Of a stretch of DNA of 64,000 bases, positions 17,492 to 25,435 are shown piece by piece. The number at the start of each line of letters is the position of its first letter. The first letter of the stretch is position 1. The position numbers were made by a program, and so were the translations under genes. The notes beneath the pieces are model-generated. The model was not told the origin of the DNA and ran no database searches. It was given only the letters and a program-made list of their open reading frames with translations. Source of the DNA: GCA-2693325 sp964011675 (GTDB taxonomy: Bacteria; Latescibacterota; UBA2968; UBA8231). The stretch covers positions 1-64,000 of the forward strand of contig CAXGPR010000006.1 of assembly GCA_964011675.1 (NCBI GenBank). Direction: 5' to 3'.

Positions 17492-18454
17492 ATGTTTAAG
17501 ATTTCCGTATGGCACGGCAATTTGTCTGAGGACTATTTGCGCTTTGTAACGCAGCTCGGCGTCGACTGTTTAGACTTTGGTCAGGGCGATTTTTTCCCCG
17601 GAGTTAAGGAACAGGGATACCCCGATCTGGACGCGCTGCTGAAGATCAAAAAAAAGGTTCGCTCTTGGGGGCTGGATATCAATCGCGTCACGCTGCCCGA
17701 TATGACCGAATGCTTTATGAAGGGAGAAGATGGCGGCGAAATCGAACTGGAAAACGCTAGCAATGCGCTGCGCGTTTTTGCCGAAGCTGGCGTCCCCATT
17801 GCGCGCCAGCGCGTGGCTGGCGACGTATTTCCGTGGATGTCCAGACGGTGGAACGCACCGCACCGGGGTGGCTACCGCTATCGCTCGGAGAGCGTGGCGC
17901 TGGCCGAGGAGAACAAGGGACCGCCTTCGCCGGAAGAGCTAGATGAGTGGTGGCAGCGCTTTTGCACCCTTTATGAGCGGCTAGTGCCCATTGCTGAAGA
18001 CGGCGATATCAAGTTGGCGATGCACCCTTCTGACGCCCCTTTTCCCGACACGCCTCTCGGTAGTCTGGGATATCACCGGGTGATCGATGCGTTTCCCAGT
18101 AAACAGGTCGGCTATCTCTACTGCTGCGGCACGCGTGCGCAGGCCGGCGGCTCGCCGCTAGTGTTAGATGAATTACATAACTACGGTCGCAAAGGTCGGC
18201 TCTTTATGATTCACCTGCGCAACGTGCGTGGTTCGCTGGCCACGGCTGGAGGTTTTGAGGAAGTCTTGCTTGACGACGGCGATATGAATCCGGCCAAAAT
18301 TCTGCTGGAACTGCGGCGCGTGGGGTTTGATGGCTGTATTAATCCCGACCACATACCGACGCTGGAAGGCGACGAAGGCACACTGACAAAAGGCATGGCC
18401 TACAGCGTGGGCTATTTAAAGGCACTCTTTGCGGCCATGGCGGTAATCGAATGA
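17492..18454 (+). CDS. Mannonate dehydratase-like protein (UxuA family), copy 1
   Basis: 320-residue TIM-barrel metalloenzyme of the UxuA/ManD family, which converts D-mannonate to 2-keto-3-deoxygluconate in hexuronate breakdown. Seen: KLAMHPSDAP (H178), LYCCGTRAQ (C211, likely metal Cys), MIHLRNVRG (H241, R243) and CINPDHIP (D286, H287). These four ligand sites match the His-Cys-His-Asp metal set of the family. It is somewhat short compared with E. coli UxuA (about 390). ATG with GAGAGGGG upstream. First gene of a four-gene cassette, overlapping the next by four bases. Confidence 0.85.
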   Translation: MFKISVWHGNLSEDYLRFVTQLGVDCLDFGQGDFFPGVKEQGYPDLDALLKIKKKVRSWGLDINRVTLPDMTECFMKGEDGGEIELENASNALRVFAEAGVPIARQRVAGDVFPWMSRRWNAPHRGGYRYRSESVALAEENKGPPSPEELDEWWQRFCTLYERLVPIAEDGDIKLAMHPSDAPFPDTPLGSLGYHRVIDAFPSKQVGYLYCCGTRAQAGGSPLVLDELHNYGRKGRLFMIHLRNVRGSLATAGGFEEVLLDDGDMNPAKILLELRRVGFDGCINPDHIPTLEGDEGTLTKGMAYSVGYLKALFAAMAVIE

Positions 18455-19653
18455 GTGAAAAGAAAAAGATTGCGGCAATCGTTACCGAATACCGTCCTCG
18501 TTCGCACGCCGACGTAATCGTTACCAAGTTTTTACACGGCTTTCCCACCGACGACGGATTGAAGGCTCCGCGCGTGGAGATCGCTTCGCTTTACCTAGAC
18601 CAGATACCCGAAAATGACATAGGTGTTGAGATAGCCCAAACGCACGGCGTGCCCGTATACGACAGTATTAACGCAGCAATGTGTTTGGGTGAGGGGGCAC
18701 TAGCCGTAGACGGCGTGCTACTTATCGGTGAGCACGGGGACTACGCGTGGAACGAGAAGGAGCAGCACCTCTATCCGCGCCGCTATTTCATGGAGCAGAT
18801 TTGCGGAGCGATGGCAACGGCCGGGCGCGCCGTGCCTGTTTTTAACGACAAGCACCTGTCGTACAACTGGTCGGATGCCCAGTGGATGTATAATCGGGCC
18901 AGGGAGCTCAATGCGCCTTTTATGGCCGGCTCGTCGCTGCCGGTGGGCTGGCGTTCGCCGTGGTTAGAACATCCGCTGGATAGTCCGCTAGAGGAATCAG
19001 TGGCCATTGGTTTTTCAGGCTTGGATATTTATGGATTTCACACGCTCGAGGTGCTGCAGTGCATGGCAGAGCGCCGTCGGGGCGGTGAGACGGGCGTGGC
19101 CGCGGTGACCTGCTTAGAGGGGGAAGCCGTATGGAAAGCCGCTGCCGACGGACTGTTTTCACTCAATCTGGCCGAGGCGGCCTGCGCTGAGATAGAAAAC
19201 AAACCCGATGGAACGATGCAGAAACACTGCGAGAACCCCGCGCTCTTTTTGGTGGAATATCGCGATGGATTTAAAGGGTCGGTCCTCATGCTCAATGGCT
19301 ACGTGACCGATTTGGCCTATGCCGGACGGGTGGACGGTCAAATAGAGGCCTGTGAGTTTTATCTGCAGGGGCACGGCGGTGAGAGCGGTGCCTACGCACA
19401 TTTCAGCTATCTCTCGCTCAATGCCGAGGAAATGTTCGTTACCGACAAACCGCAGTATCCGGTCGAGCGCACGCTGTTGACCAGCGGAATACTGGAAGCA
19501 GCACTCGATTCTCGCTATCGCGGTCACGTGCGATTGGAGACGCCGTGGTTAGATACGTCCTATCGTTCGTACGACGATTTCACCTGGCGGCCGCGCGGCC
19601 AGCGCCCGGCTGGAGCCTGTCTCGACGACTTCCCTCCGACGGGAGGTGCCTAA
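18451..19653 (+). CDS. Conserved protein of unknown function, possibly Gfo/Idh/MocA-like
   Basis: I do not recognise a characterised family. 400 residues, soluble, no signal peptide. The first 130 residues look Rossmann-like (KIAAIVTEYRPRSHADVI, GVLLIGEHGDYAWN), and VPVFNDKHLSYNW sits where Gfo/Idh/MocA enzymes have their EKP segment. The second half has predicted sheet (SVLMLNGYVTDLAYAG, QIEACEFYLQG). This layout suggests a distant Gfo/Idh/MocA relative without the typical GxGxxG or EKP. It overlaps copy 1 by four bases (ATGA) and abuts the next gene directly, so it works with the sugar-acid cassette. Confidence 0.65.
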   Translation: MSEKKKIAAIVTEYRPRSHADVIVTKFLHGFPTDDGLKAPRVEIASLYLDQIPENDIGVEIAQTHGVPVYDSINAAMCLGEGALAVDGVLLIGEHGDYAWNEKEQHLYPRRYFMEQICGAMATAGRAVPVFNDKHLSYNWSDAQWMYNRARELNAPFMAGSSLPVGWRSPWLEHPLDSPLEESVAIGFSGLDIYGFHTLEVLQCMAERRRGGETGVAAVTCLEGEAVWKAAADGLFSLNLAEAACAEIENKPDGTMQKHCENPALFLVEYRDGFKGSVLMLNGYVTDLAYAGRVDGQIEACEFYLQGHGGESGAYAHFSYLSLNAEEMFVTDKPQYPVERTLLTSGILEAALDSRYRGHVRLETPWLDTSYRSYDDFTWRPRGQRPAGACLDDFPPTGGA

Positions 19654-20490
19654 GTGGGCGTTGTACTAACCGGGTTTGCCGATGAAATAGGTCCTGATCC
19701 GCAGCTGCAGATTGATACGCTGAGTGCGGTGGACGTGCGCTTTCTCGAGCTGCGTGCGGTGGGAGGAAAGGGCGTGCTCGACTTGGATACGGACGAAGCT
19801 ACCGCGTTTAAGTGCGCGCTTGATGCGGCGGATATTGGCGTGTCCTCTATTGGCTCTCCCATTGGCAAGGTCCAGGTGCGCAGCGACTTGGATGCTCATT
19901 TTGCACGGTTTCGGATCGCGGTTGAGAGCGCACAATTTTTTGGTGCGCGCTACGTGCGTGTCTTCTCGTTTTATCACGAAGGAGAAGAGGCGTCAGCCTG
20001 TCGCGAGGAGGTCATAGAATTTTTCCATCGCATGGTTGATGTTGCAGAGAGCGCAAACGTGGTGCTGCTACACGAAAACGAAAGCCATATTTACGGCGAT
20101 GTCCCCACGCGCTGTGCGGATCTATTAGAAGTCCTGTCACGCCCCGCTTTACGCGCCGCCTTTGATCCGGCCAACTTTATTCAGGTCGGCGTTGATCCAC
20201 TGCGGGATGCTTGGCCGCTGCTAAAAGACTGCACGGACTACTTTCATATAAAAGATGCGTTGGCCGAATCGCGCGCGGTCGTTCCGGCCGGCTACGGAGA
20301 CGGCGGTCTTGAAGCGATATTGCGCGATGCGGTGGATTCGGGTTTTAGCGGCTTTCTGTCTTTGGAACCGCATCTCAAAGCCGAAGATCCGGTGCATGGA
20401 GGAGACGGCCCAGAGCGTTTTATCAAGTCTGTAACGGCGCTGCGGGAGGTGCTGGAACGCGCGGGGATAGAAGAAGTGTATCGTGTTTAA
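19654..20490 (+). CDS. Sugar phosphate isomerase/epimerase-like TIM-barrel protein
   Basis: 278-residue protein of the AP-endonuclease-2/xylose-isomerase-like TIM-barrel family, often a keto-sugar 3-epimerase or 2-keto-inositol isomerase. Seen: LHENESHIYGD (metal Glu region), FDPANFIQVG (Asp-x-x-Asn), YFHIKDAL (His), and FLSLEPHL (Glu-Pro-His), the usual barrel-end metal ligands. It begins with GTG immediately after the preceding stop and overlaps copy 2 of the mannonate-dehydratase-like gene by eight bases. The substrate is likely a sugar or sugar acid. Confidence 0.85.
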   Translation: MGVVLTGFADEIGPDPQLQIDTLSAVDVRFLELRAVGGKGVLDLDTDEATAFKCALDAADIGVSSIGSPIGKVQVRSDLDAHFARFRIAVESAQFFGARYVRVFSFYHEGEEASACREEVIEFFHRMVDVAESANVVLLHENESHIYGDVPTRCADLLEVLSRPALRAAFDPANFIQVGVDPLRDAWPLLKDCTDYFHIKDALAESRAVVPAGYGDGGLEAILRDAVDSGFSGFLSLEPHLKAEDPVHGGDGPERFIKSVTALREVLERAGIEEVYRV

Positions 20491-21487
20491 GATTAGTAAG
20501 GGACTGGGTAATGTAGCGGAGAGTACGCTGCGTTTCTTTGCTCAGATAGGCGTAGAAGAAGTCAGCATTCCGGCGCGCCTTAACGACGACGTGCAGCTGC
20601 GGCCGCTTGTGCCGTCACCTCAATTAAAGGCTCCCGGTTCGCTGCCCGCTATGTGGGACGAGGCAGAACTGCAGCGCATTGCTGAGCGCGTTCGCGCATT
20701 TGATCTAAATCCCACGCTTATGGACCTGCCGCTTTCTGGACGCATTCTGCTAGGCCTTGAAGGCCGAGACGAGGACCTGCGCGACGTAGAAATGCGGGTG
20801 CAGATGGCCGCTCGCGTTGGGATCGGAGTCCTGACGTATAACTTTACGGCGCTGCGGGCTTCGGAAGGCTATGCCGCTTGTGAAGGAGCCGGGCGTGGCG
20901 GTGCGCATTTACGCGACTTTGATTTTGCGCGGATTGAGAGACTGCCTCCCTTGGAGGATGTTGGCCAGCACAGCCAAGAGCAAATGTGGGAGCACCTAAC
21001 GCTTTTCCTGCGCGCGATCGTGCCCGTGGCCGAGCGCGCGGGGCTGCGTTTGGCGCTGCATCCCAACGACCCGCCGGTGCCGGTCTATCGCGGCGTTGCA
21101 CAGCCGCTGTGGAACTTGGATTCAATGAAACGTCTGGTGGATGTAATAGACAGTCGGGCTAATAGCGTATTCTTTGACACGGGCGTTACGACCGAATACG
21201 GCGAAGATGCGGCAGAGGCGATCCGCTACTTTGGCCGGCGAGATCGCATCGGCACGGTGCACTTTCGCAACGTGCGGGTCGAAGAACCTTACTATCGGTA
21301 TACTGAGACTTTTGTCGACGAGGGCGATTGCGACATCGTCGCCTGTATGCGCGCTTTTACAGAGGTCGGCTACGAGGGGGGGATTGATCCAGATCATACC
21401 CCAAGGCTCATAGACGACGCCCATTCTTCTATGGGCTGGGCCTATGCCATCGGGCAGCTGCGCGCGCTGCGCCTGGCCATATACTAG
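20483..21487 (+). CDS. Diverged mannonate dehydratase-like protein (UxuA family), copy 2
   Basis: 334-residue paralogue of the first cassette gene; both begin MFKIS. Seen: RLALHPNDPPVP (H193), GTVHFRNVRVE (H260), GGIDPDHTP (D304). Where the family has a metal-binding Cys in CTG, this protein has FFDTG (D232). This could change metal or substrate preference or reduce activity. The start is GTG eight bases before the stop of the isomerase gene. It ends the cassette with a TAG stop, 36 bases from the convergent phoU gene. Confidence 0.8.
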   Translation: MFKISKGLGNVAESTLRFFAQIGVEEVSIPARLNDDVQLRPLVPSPQLKAPGSLPAMWDEAELQRIAERVRAFDLNPTLMDLPLSGRILLGLEGRDEDLRDVEMRVQMAARVGIGVLTYNFTALRASEGYAACEGAGRGGAHLRDFDFARIERLPPLEDVGQHSQEQMWEHLTLFLRAIVPVAERAGLRLALHPNDPPVPVYRGVAQPLWNLDSMKRLVDVIDSRANSVFFDTGVTTEYGEDAAEAIRYFGRRDRIGTVHFRNVRVEEPYYRYTETFVDEGDCDIVACMRAFTEVGYEGGIDPDHTPRLIDDAHSSMGWAYAIGQLRALRLAIY

Positions 21488-21523
21488 TCAACTCCAGTCG
21501 TACTTGGCAGGGGCTACACGTGA

Positions 21524-22174
21524 CTATGCCTCTTTACCTGACAGTCTATCGAATGGGTTGACTACGCTAGAGGCCACATTGGAAAGATGTGCGCTGGTGC
21601 GGCGTAGGAAGCGCACAGCCAAGGCAAATGGGACGGCGTCATTGCTACGACCGTCGTCTTTTACAAGCTGCTCAACCAGCATGCTGCTTTGCTTTTTTAT
21701 TTCTTCGTGCTGCCGCATTACGCGACGCGCTGCGTCCGTGTTGCTGTCGCGGAGTGCTTCTACCACCTGGGAAAAGAGTGGTGCAATTAAGATTTGCAGC
21801 GTGCGACAGGATGCTGCATGGGCAGAATTGTTGTGATCTATATTCGCCCATTCACTCAATTCGATTAGGCTCTTGGCGTAGTCTCCGCTGCGTTCGATGT
21901 CGTGGACTATGCTCAAGAGTGATAGGCTCGTCGGTAGATCCTGTTCGGGATTGAGCGTTAGATGCTCAAAAATCATGCGTCTGACAATCCGCTCACTGGC
22001 GTTGATGTCGTGATCTTCTTTCAGCACTTCAGTGCTGTTGTCGGCTGAATTCAACAGGTTGTTACAGGCTAAGTCAAACATACGTTCTGCCCGTTTGAGC
22101 ATGTCTATCACTTCGTTGATGGCGTCGTAGAGCAGAGACGTGCGTTTATCAGTTTCGATTATTTCTTTAAACAT
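21524..22174 (-). CDS. PhoU-domain protein
   Basis: 216-residue all-helical PhoU-type protein, which modulates phosphate uptake and PhoR/PhoB signalling. Seen: the paired helical repeats with the acidic EVLKEDHDIN and HDIERSGDYAKSLIELSEWA metal-binding segments. It follows the Na/Pi symporter gene by three bases, with GGAGATAA in the upstream gene's end as ribosome site. PhoU domains are often fused to or encoded with NptA-type symporters, which they presumably regulate. Confidence 0.88.
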   Translation of the reverse strand: MFKEIIETDKRTSLLYDAINEVIDMLKRAERMFDLACNNLLNSADNSTEVLKEDHDINASERIVRRMIFEHLTLNPEQDLPTSLSLLSIVHDIERSGDYAKSLIELSEWANIDHNNSAHAASCRTLQILIAPLFSQVVEALRDSNTDAARRVMRQHEEIKKQSSMLVEQLVKDDGRSNDAVPFALAVRFLRRTSAHLSNVASSVVNPFDRLSGKEA

Positions 22175-22177
22175 GGC

Positions 22178-23272
22178 TTATCTCCAGACGAGAATGAGCA
22201 AAAGAGGTATGATATAGAAAACGCAGCCAAGGTATATGAACGCATAGACTCTGGAACGGCTGGTCAATTCGGCCAGTCCGCGCGCCATTTTCAGTGGAAT
22301 TTGGCGAATTTGTGCAATGGGATAGACGATGGCGATGCCCGTTATGTTGAAGAAAAGATGGGCAAAAGCAACGGTAACAGCGGCCACATTGCCCGTGGCA
22401 AGTGAGGCCAGCATGGCGGTTACCGTAGTGCCAATATTGGCACCGAGCGTGAAGGGAAAAACCTGTTCAAGCGTTAGGATTCCAGCGCCAATAAGCGGCA
22501 CGATCATCGAGGTGGTAATAGACGAACTCTGGACCATGATAGTTAGCACGATGCCGAAGAGCATGGCGATGGGCGCTGCGCCGAAGAGGTAGCGATGTAA
22601 ATAGCGTTCGGCGCGTTTGATTACGACGCCGCGGGCCAAATCAACCAAGAATTTAAGCGCGAGATACATAATTATGAGCGCTACGATAAGGCATAAAACG
22701 GGATTGGAACCAAGTATTTCAATTAGCCATTTTACTGCAGGTGAAGTGAGCTGTTTGAGAGGGTTGGCAAACTTCATGCCGCCTATACCCTGAAACAGAT
22801 CGGCCGTTCGCTCCGCTACATATTGCAGGTAGCCGGTGGCGATTTCCAACGGCAGTAAAATAAGCACGGCAATTAGGTTAAAGAAGTCGTGCACCGTAGC
22901 ACCGGCCAGCGCTCGCTTGAACTCTTCTTTTCGAGTGATATGGCCCATAGATACTAGCGTATTGGTCACGCTGGTTCCCACGTTGGCGCCCATGATTACG
23001 GGAATGGCGCCCTCGATGGTTAAAGCGCCTCCAGCAACCATGCCGACGGCGATGGCCGTCGTAGTAGACGAACTCTGGGCAAGTGTCGTGCCCAAAATAC
23101 CAGCGAAGATGCCTACGAGTGGATTGGACGTCATCTCTATGATCTGTATCGCGAGCTCTTTGCCAAAAAGCTTAAACGATCCGCCGAGTAGGCCAATACT
23201 GACGAGAAAAACGTAGAGAATTAACACCAAGCCCACTATCTGTAGCCAAAATTGTAACGTATCCCGTTTCAT
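22178..23272 (-). CDS. Na/Pi cotransporter family protein
   Basis: 364-residue sodium-dependent phosphate symporter of the PNaS/NptA type, with about eight membrane segments in two inverted repeats. The hallmark pair is seen: SSSTTTAIAVG with PVIMGANVGTSVT in the first half and SSSITTSMIVP with TLGANIGTTVT in the second (QSSS and GANxGT motifs). The ATG at 23272 has AAGAGG upstream; a GTG at 23305 is also open. Transcribed with phoU from a good promoter at 23323-23351, suggesting phosphate control. Confidence 0.9.
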   Translation of the reverse strand: MKRDTLQFWLQIVGLVLILYVFLVSIGLLGGSFKLFGKELAIQIIEMTSNPLVGIFAGILGTTLAQSSSTTTAIAVGMVAGGALTIEGAIPVIMGANVGTSVTNTLVSMGHITRKEEFKRALAGATVHDFFNLIAVLILLPLEIATGYLQYVAERTADLFQGIGGMKFANPLKQLTSPAVKWLIEILGSNPVLCLIVALIIMYLALKFLVDLARGVVIKRAERYLHRYLFGAAPIAMLFGIVLTIMVQSSSITTSMIVPLIGAGILTLEQVFPFTLGANIGTTVTAMLASLATGNVAAVTVAFAHLFFNITGIAIVYPIAQIRQIPLKMARGLAELTSRSRVYAFIYLGCVFYIIPLLLILVWR

Positions 23273-23299
23273 GAGCCTCTTAAATGTGAAGTGTCTTTG

Positions 23300-23316
23300 T
23301 AACACAAAATTAACAC
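23300..23316. promoter_or_regulatory. Direct repeat TAACAC-N5-TAACAC upstream of the phosphate symporter
   Basis: Two copies of TAACAC at 23300-23305 and 23311-23316 are separated by AAAAT, an 11-base period. Bacillus-type PhoP sites are TTAACA-like repeats with this spacing, so it may be a Pho-type regulator site. It covers the probable transcription start of the symporter operon. An exact CTGTCAT half-site, as in E. coli Pho boxes, is at 23436-23430 on the minus strand, but has no good partner. Confidence 0.3.
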
Positions 23317-23322
23317 TTTCGT

Positions 23323-23351
23323 AGTATATCTAAAGATATCAAGGCTGACAA
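23323..23351 (-). promoter_or_regulatory. Probable promoter of the Na/Pi symporter-phoU operon
   Basis: On the minus strand TTGTCA (23351-23346) and TATACT (23328-23323) are separated by 17 bases; each box matches the sigma-70 consensus at five of six positions. The start would fall near 23316, about 45 bases before the ATG. The spacer contains ATATCTAAAGATAT (23326-23339), a near-perfect palindrome that could bind a dimeric regulator. For the divergent nagB gene I see no convincing promoter in the rest of the 230-base gap. Confidence 0.58.
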
Positions 23352-23502
23352 TACAGCCGCCTGTGAGTTAGATTTTTGTACTTTATTAGTGCACTCTCCA
23401 CCTGAGTTAAGGGGAGTATATCTTTACTTATGACAGGTCTTTTTATACCTTCCCCATCCTGTTAAACCGTCTGTTTTATCCAGCCGATCGGGGCCCTAGG
23501 CG

Positions 23503-24240
23503 ATGCCAGTCCATCTACACATTGTCGAAGATGCGGTCGACGTGGCGCGCGCTGCATCCCAACACGTATGTGCACAGGTGCGCGAGCGTTCTGATGCCGT
23601 GTTGGGTCTGGCAACGGGCTCCACTCCGGAGGCAACCTATGCGGAGTTGGTCCAGTTGTATCGGGAGCGTGCGCTCTCTTTCGCACGCGTGCGCAGCGTC
23701 AACCTTGATGAGTACTGCGGCCTGGATGGAGCACACGAGCAGAGCTATCGCCACTACATGCAAACGCATCTTTTTGACTGGGTGGATATACGTCCTTGGA
23801 ATACGCTGGTACCGGACGGCCTCGCGGCTGATAGAGAAGCGGAATGTCGCGCTTATGAAGAGCGTATTCGCGCACTCGGTGGGGTGGACCTTTGGCTGCT
23901 CGGGATTGGTAGCAACGGACATATTGCCTTCAATGAACCAGGTTCGTCGCGCGATAGCCGAACCCGCTGCGTGCAGCTAACGGCTGAGACCATAGCCGAC
24001 AACAGTCGACAGTTCGCCGCGTCCACGGAGGTGCCTCGGCGTGCCTTTACTGTGGGAGTCGGAACGATATTAGAAGCGCGTCGCGTATTGCTTTTGGCTA
24101 CGGGTGCACACAAGGCGCGCGCTGTAGTTGCCGCATTGCAGGGAGATCCGGGAACGCACTGTCCCGCCAGTTTTTTGCGGGAACACGCGCACTGCACGTT
24201 CGTGATTGATCGCCCAGCGGCGTCTATGTTGGAGAGGTGA
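23503..24240 (+). CDS. nagB: Glucosamine-6-phosphate deaminase
   Basis: Cytoplasmic enzyme converting glucosamine-6-phosphate to fructose-6-phosphate and ammonia. 245 residues, the short non-allosteric form as in Bacillus. Seen: GLATGSTPEATY phosphate loop near 35-46, VNLDEYCGL with D69 as catalytic base, GIGSNGHIAFNEPGSS with H140 and E145 of the catalytic relay. It is the first gene of a plus-strand run. Four bases separate it from ackA, and a second, fused NagB-like protein follows, so the operon is built for amino sugars. Confidence 0.93.
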   Translation: MPVHLHIVEDAVDVARAASQHVCAQVRERSDAVLGLATGSTPEATYAELVQLYRERALSFARVRSVNLDEYCGLDGAHEQSYRHYMQTHLFDWVDIRPWNTLVPDGLAADREAECRAYEERIRALGGVDLWLLGIGSNGHIAFNEPGSSRDSRTRCVQLTAETIADNSRQFAASTEVPRRAFTVGVGTILEARRVLLLATGAHKARAVVAALQGDPGTHCPASFLREHAHCTFVIDRPAASMLER

Positions 24241-24244
24241 GCAC

Positions 24245-25435
24245 GTGATTTTGGTGCTTAACTGCGGCTCTTCTTCGCTCAAGTTCTGCCTTTTTGACGA
24301 GCACGAAACGCCGCGTGCCCGCGGCGTGGTCGAGCGTTTGGGACAGCGCGAATCTACGCTGGTCTGCGAGCGGAACGGAGAGCAGATGCGTCGATCTCTA
24401 CTCGCTGCGGATCACCGTCGGGCGTTGGGTGCAGTGGTCGATGCGCTGAGCGAAGGGGGACTGGCAGCCGATGCATTGGAAGGGGTTGGACATCGCGTAG
24501 TGCACGGCGGAGAGCGAGTCGTTGAGGCCGTGCGGATTACGCCGGACATCGAAAAGCACATCGAGGCGTGCGTCCCCCTTGCTCCGCTGCACAACCCGGC
24601 TGCTCTAGAGGGCGTGCGCGCAGCTCGCTGCCTTTTTGTCGGAGTGCCTCAGGTGGGCGTTTTCGATACGGCTTTTCACCAAACTCTGCCCGCTCGTGCA
24701 TTTCTCTACGCGCTGCCTCGTGCGCTCTATGCCGAGCAAGGGATTCGTCGCTACGGGTTCCACGGAACTTCGCACCGCTATGTGGCGATGCGAGCGGGGG
24801 AACTGCTGGGCGTTGCGCTGGAGAGGCTAAGCGTTATCACCTGCCATTTGGGCAACGGCGTCTCGCTTGCCGCCGTTGCGGGCGGGCGTTCTGTGGATAC
24901 GACGATGGGATTAACGCCGCTGGAGGGCATTCCCATGGGCACGCGTTCGGGCGATATTGACTCCGCGCTGGTGTTCCACCTGATGCGAGAGGGCAAGACG
25001 CTGGATGAGGTCGAGCACATGCTGCAGCATGAAAGCGGTCTGTTGGGGCTTTCTGGGCGGTCTCAGGACGTGCGTGAACTGGAGACGGCGGCTACGGATG
25101 GCGACGAGGTTGCCGCCGAGGCACTCGAAGTCTTTGCGTATCGGGTGCGCAAAGCGATCGGCTCGTACTGTGCGGTCTTAGGGCGCGTTAACGCGCTGGT
25201 ATTTACTGGAGGCATTGGCCAGCACAGCGCTTTTATGCGCAGGCGTATTCTCGAAGGACTCCAGCACATGGGCATGCAGATTGATTCCGCGCGCAACCGA
25301 AATCACGCGGGCGATGAGGGCGAAGTGTCGCACGTCGACTCGCGAGTGAAAATATTAGTGGTTCCGACAAATGAAGAGCTCGTCATCGCGCGCGAGGTGC
25401 GCGAAGTATTGGCTAAGGCTAAGGATATTAGATGA
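24245..25435 (+). CDS. ackA: Acetate kinase
   Basis: 396-residue ASKHA-fold kinase interconverting acetate plus ATP and acetyl phosphate. Seen: ILVLNCGSSSLKF at the start, GHRVVHGGE, FDTAFHQTLP, RRYGFHGTSHRYV and TPLEGIPMGTRSGDID, all signature AckA blocks. The GTG at 24245 is chosen because it starts exactly at the conserved N-terminus and has GGAGAGGTGA upstream. It sits between nagB and a NagB-PIG-L fusion and overlaps the latter by four bases. This position suggests it recovers acetate released by deacetylation of an N-acetyl amino sugar. No pta gene is in view. Confidence 0.93.
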   Translation: MILVLNCGSSSLKFCLFDEHETPRARGVVERLGQRESTLVCERNGEQMRRSLLAADHRRALGAVVDALSEGGLAADALEGVGHRVVHGGERVVEAVRITPDIEKHIEACVPLAPLHNPAALEGVRAARCLFVGVPQVGVFDTAFHQTLPARAFLYALPRALYAEQGIRRYGFHGTSHRYVAMRAGELLGVALERLSVITCHLGNGVSLAAVAGGRSVDTTMGLTPLEGIPMGTRSGDIDSALVFHLMREGKTLDEVEHMLQHESGLLGLSGRSQDVRELETAATDGDEVAAEALEVFAYRVRKAIGSYCAVLGRVNALVFTGGIGQHSAFMRRRILEGLQHMGMQIDSARNRNHAGDEGEVSHVDSRVKILVVPTNEELVIAREVREVLAKAKDIR

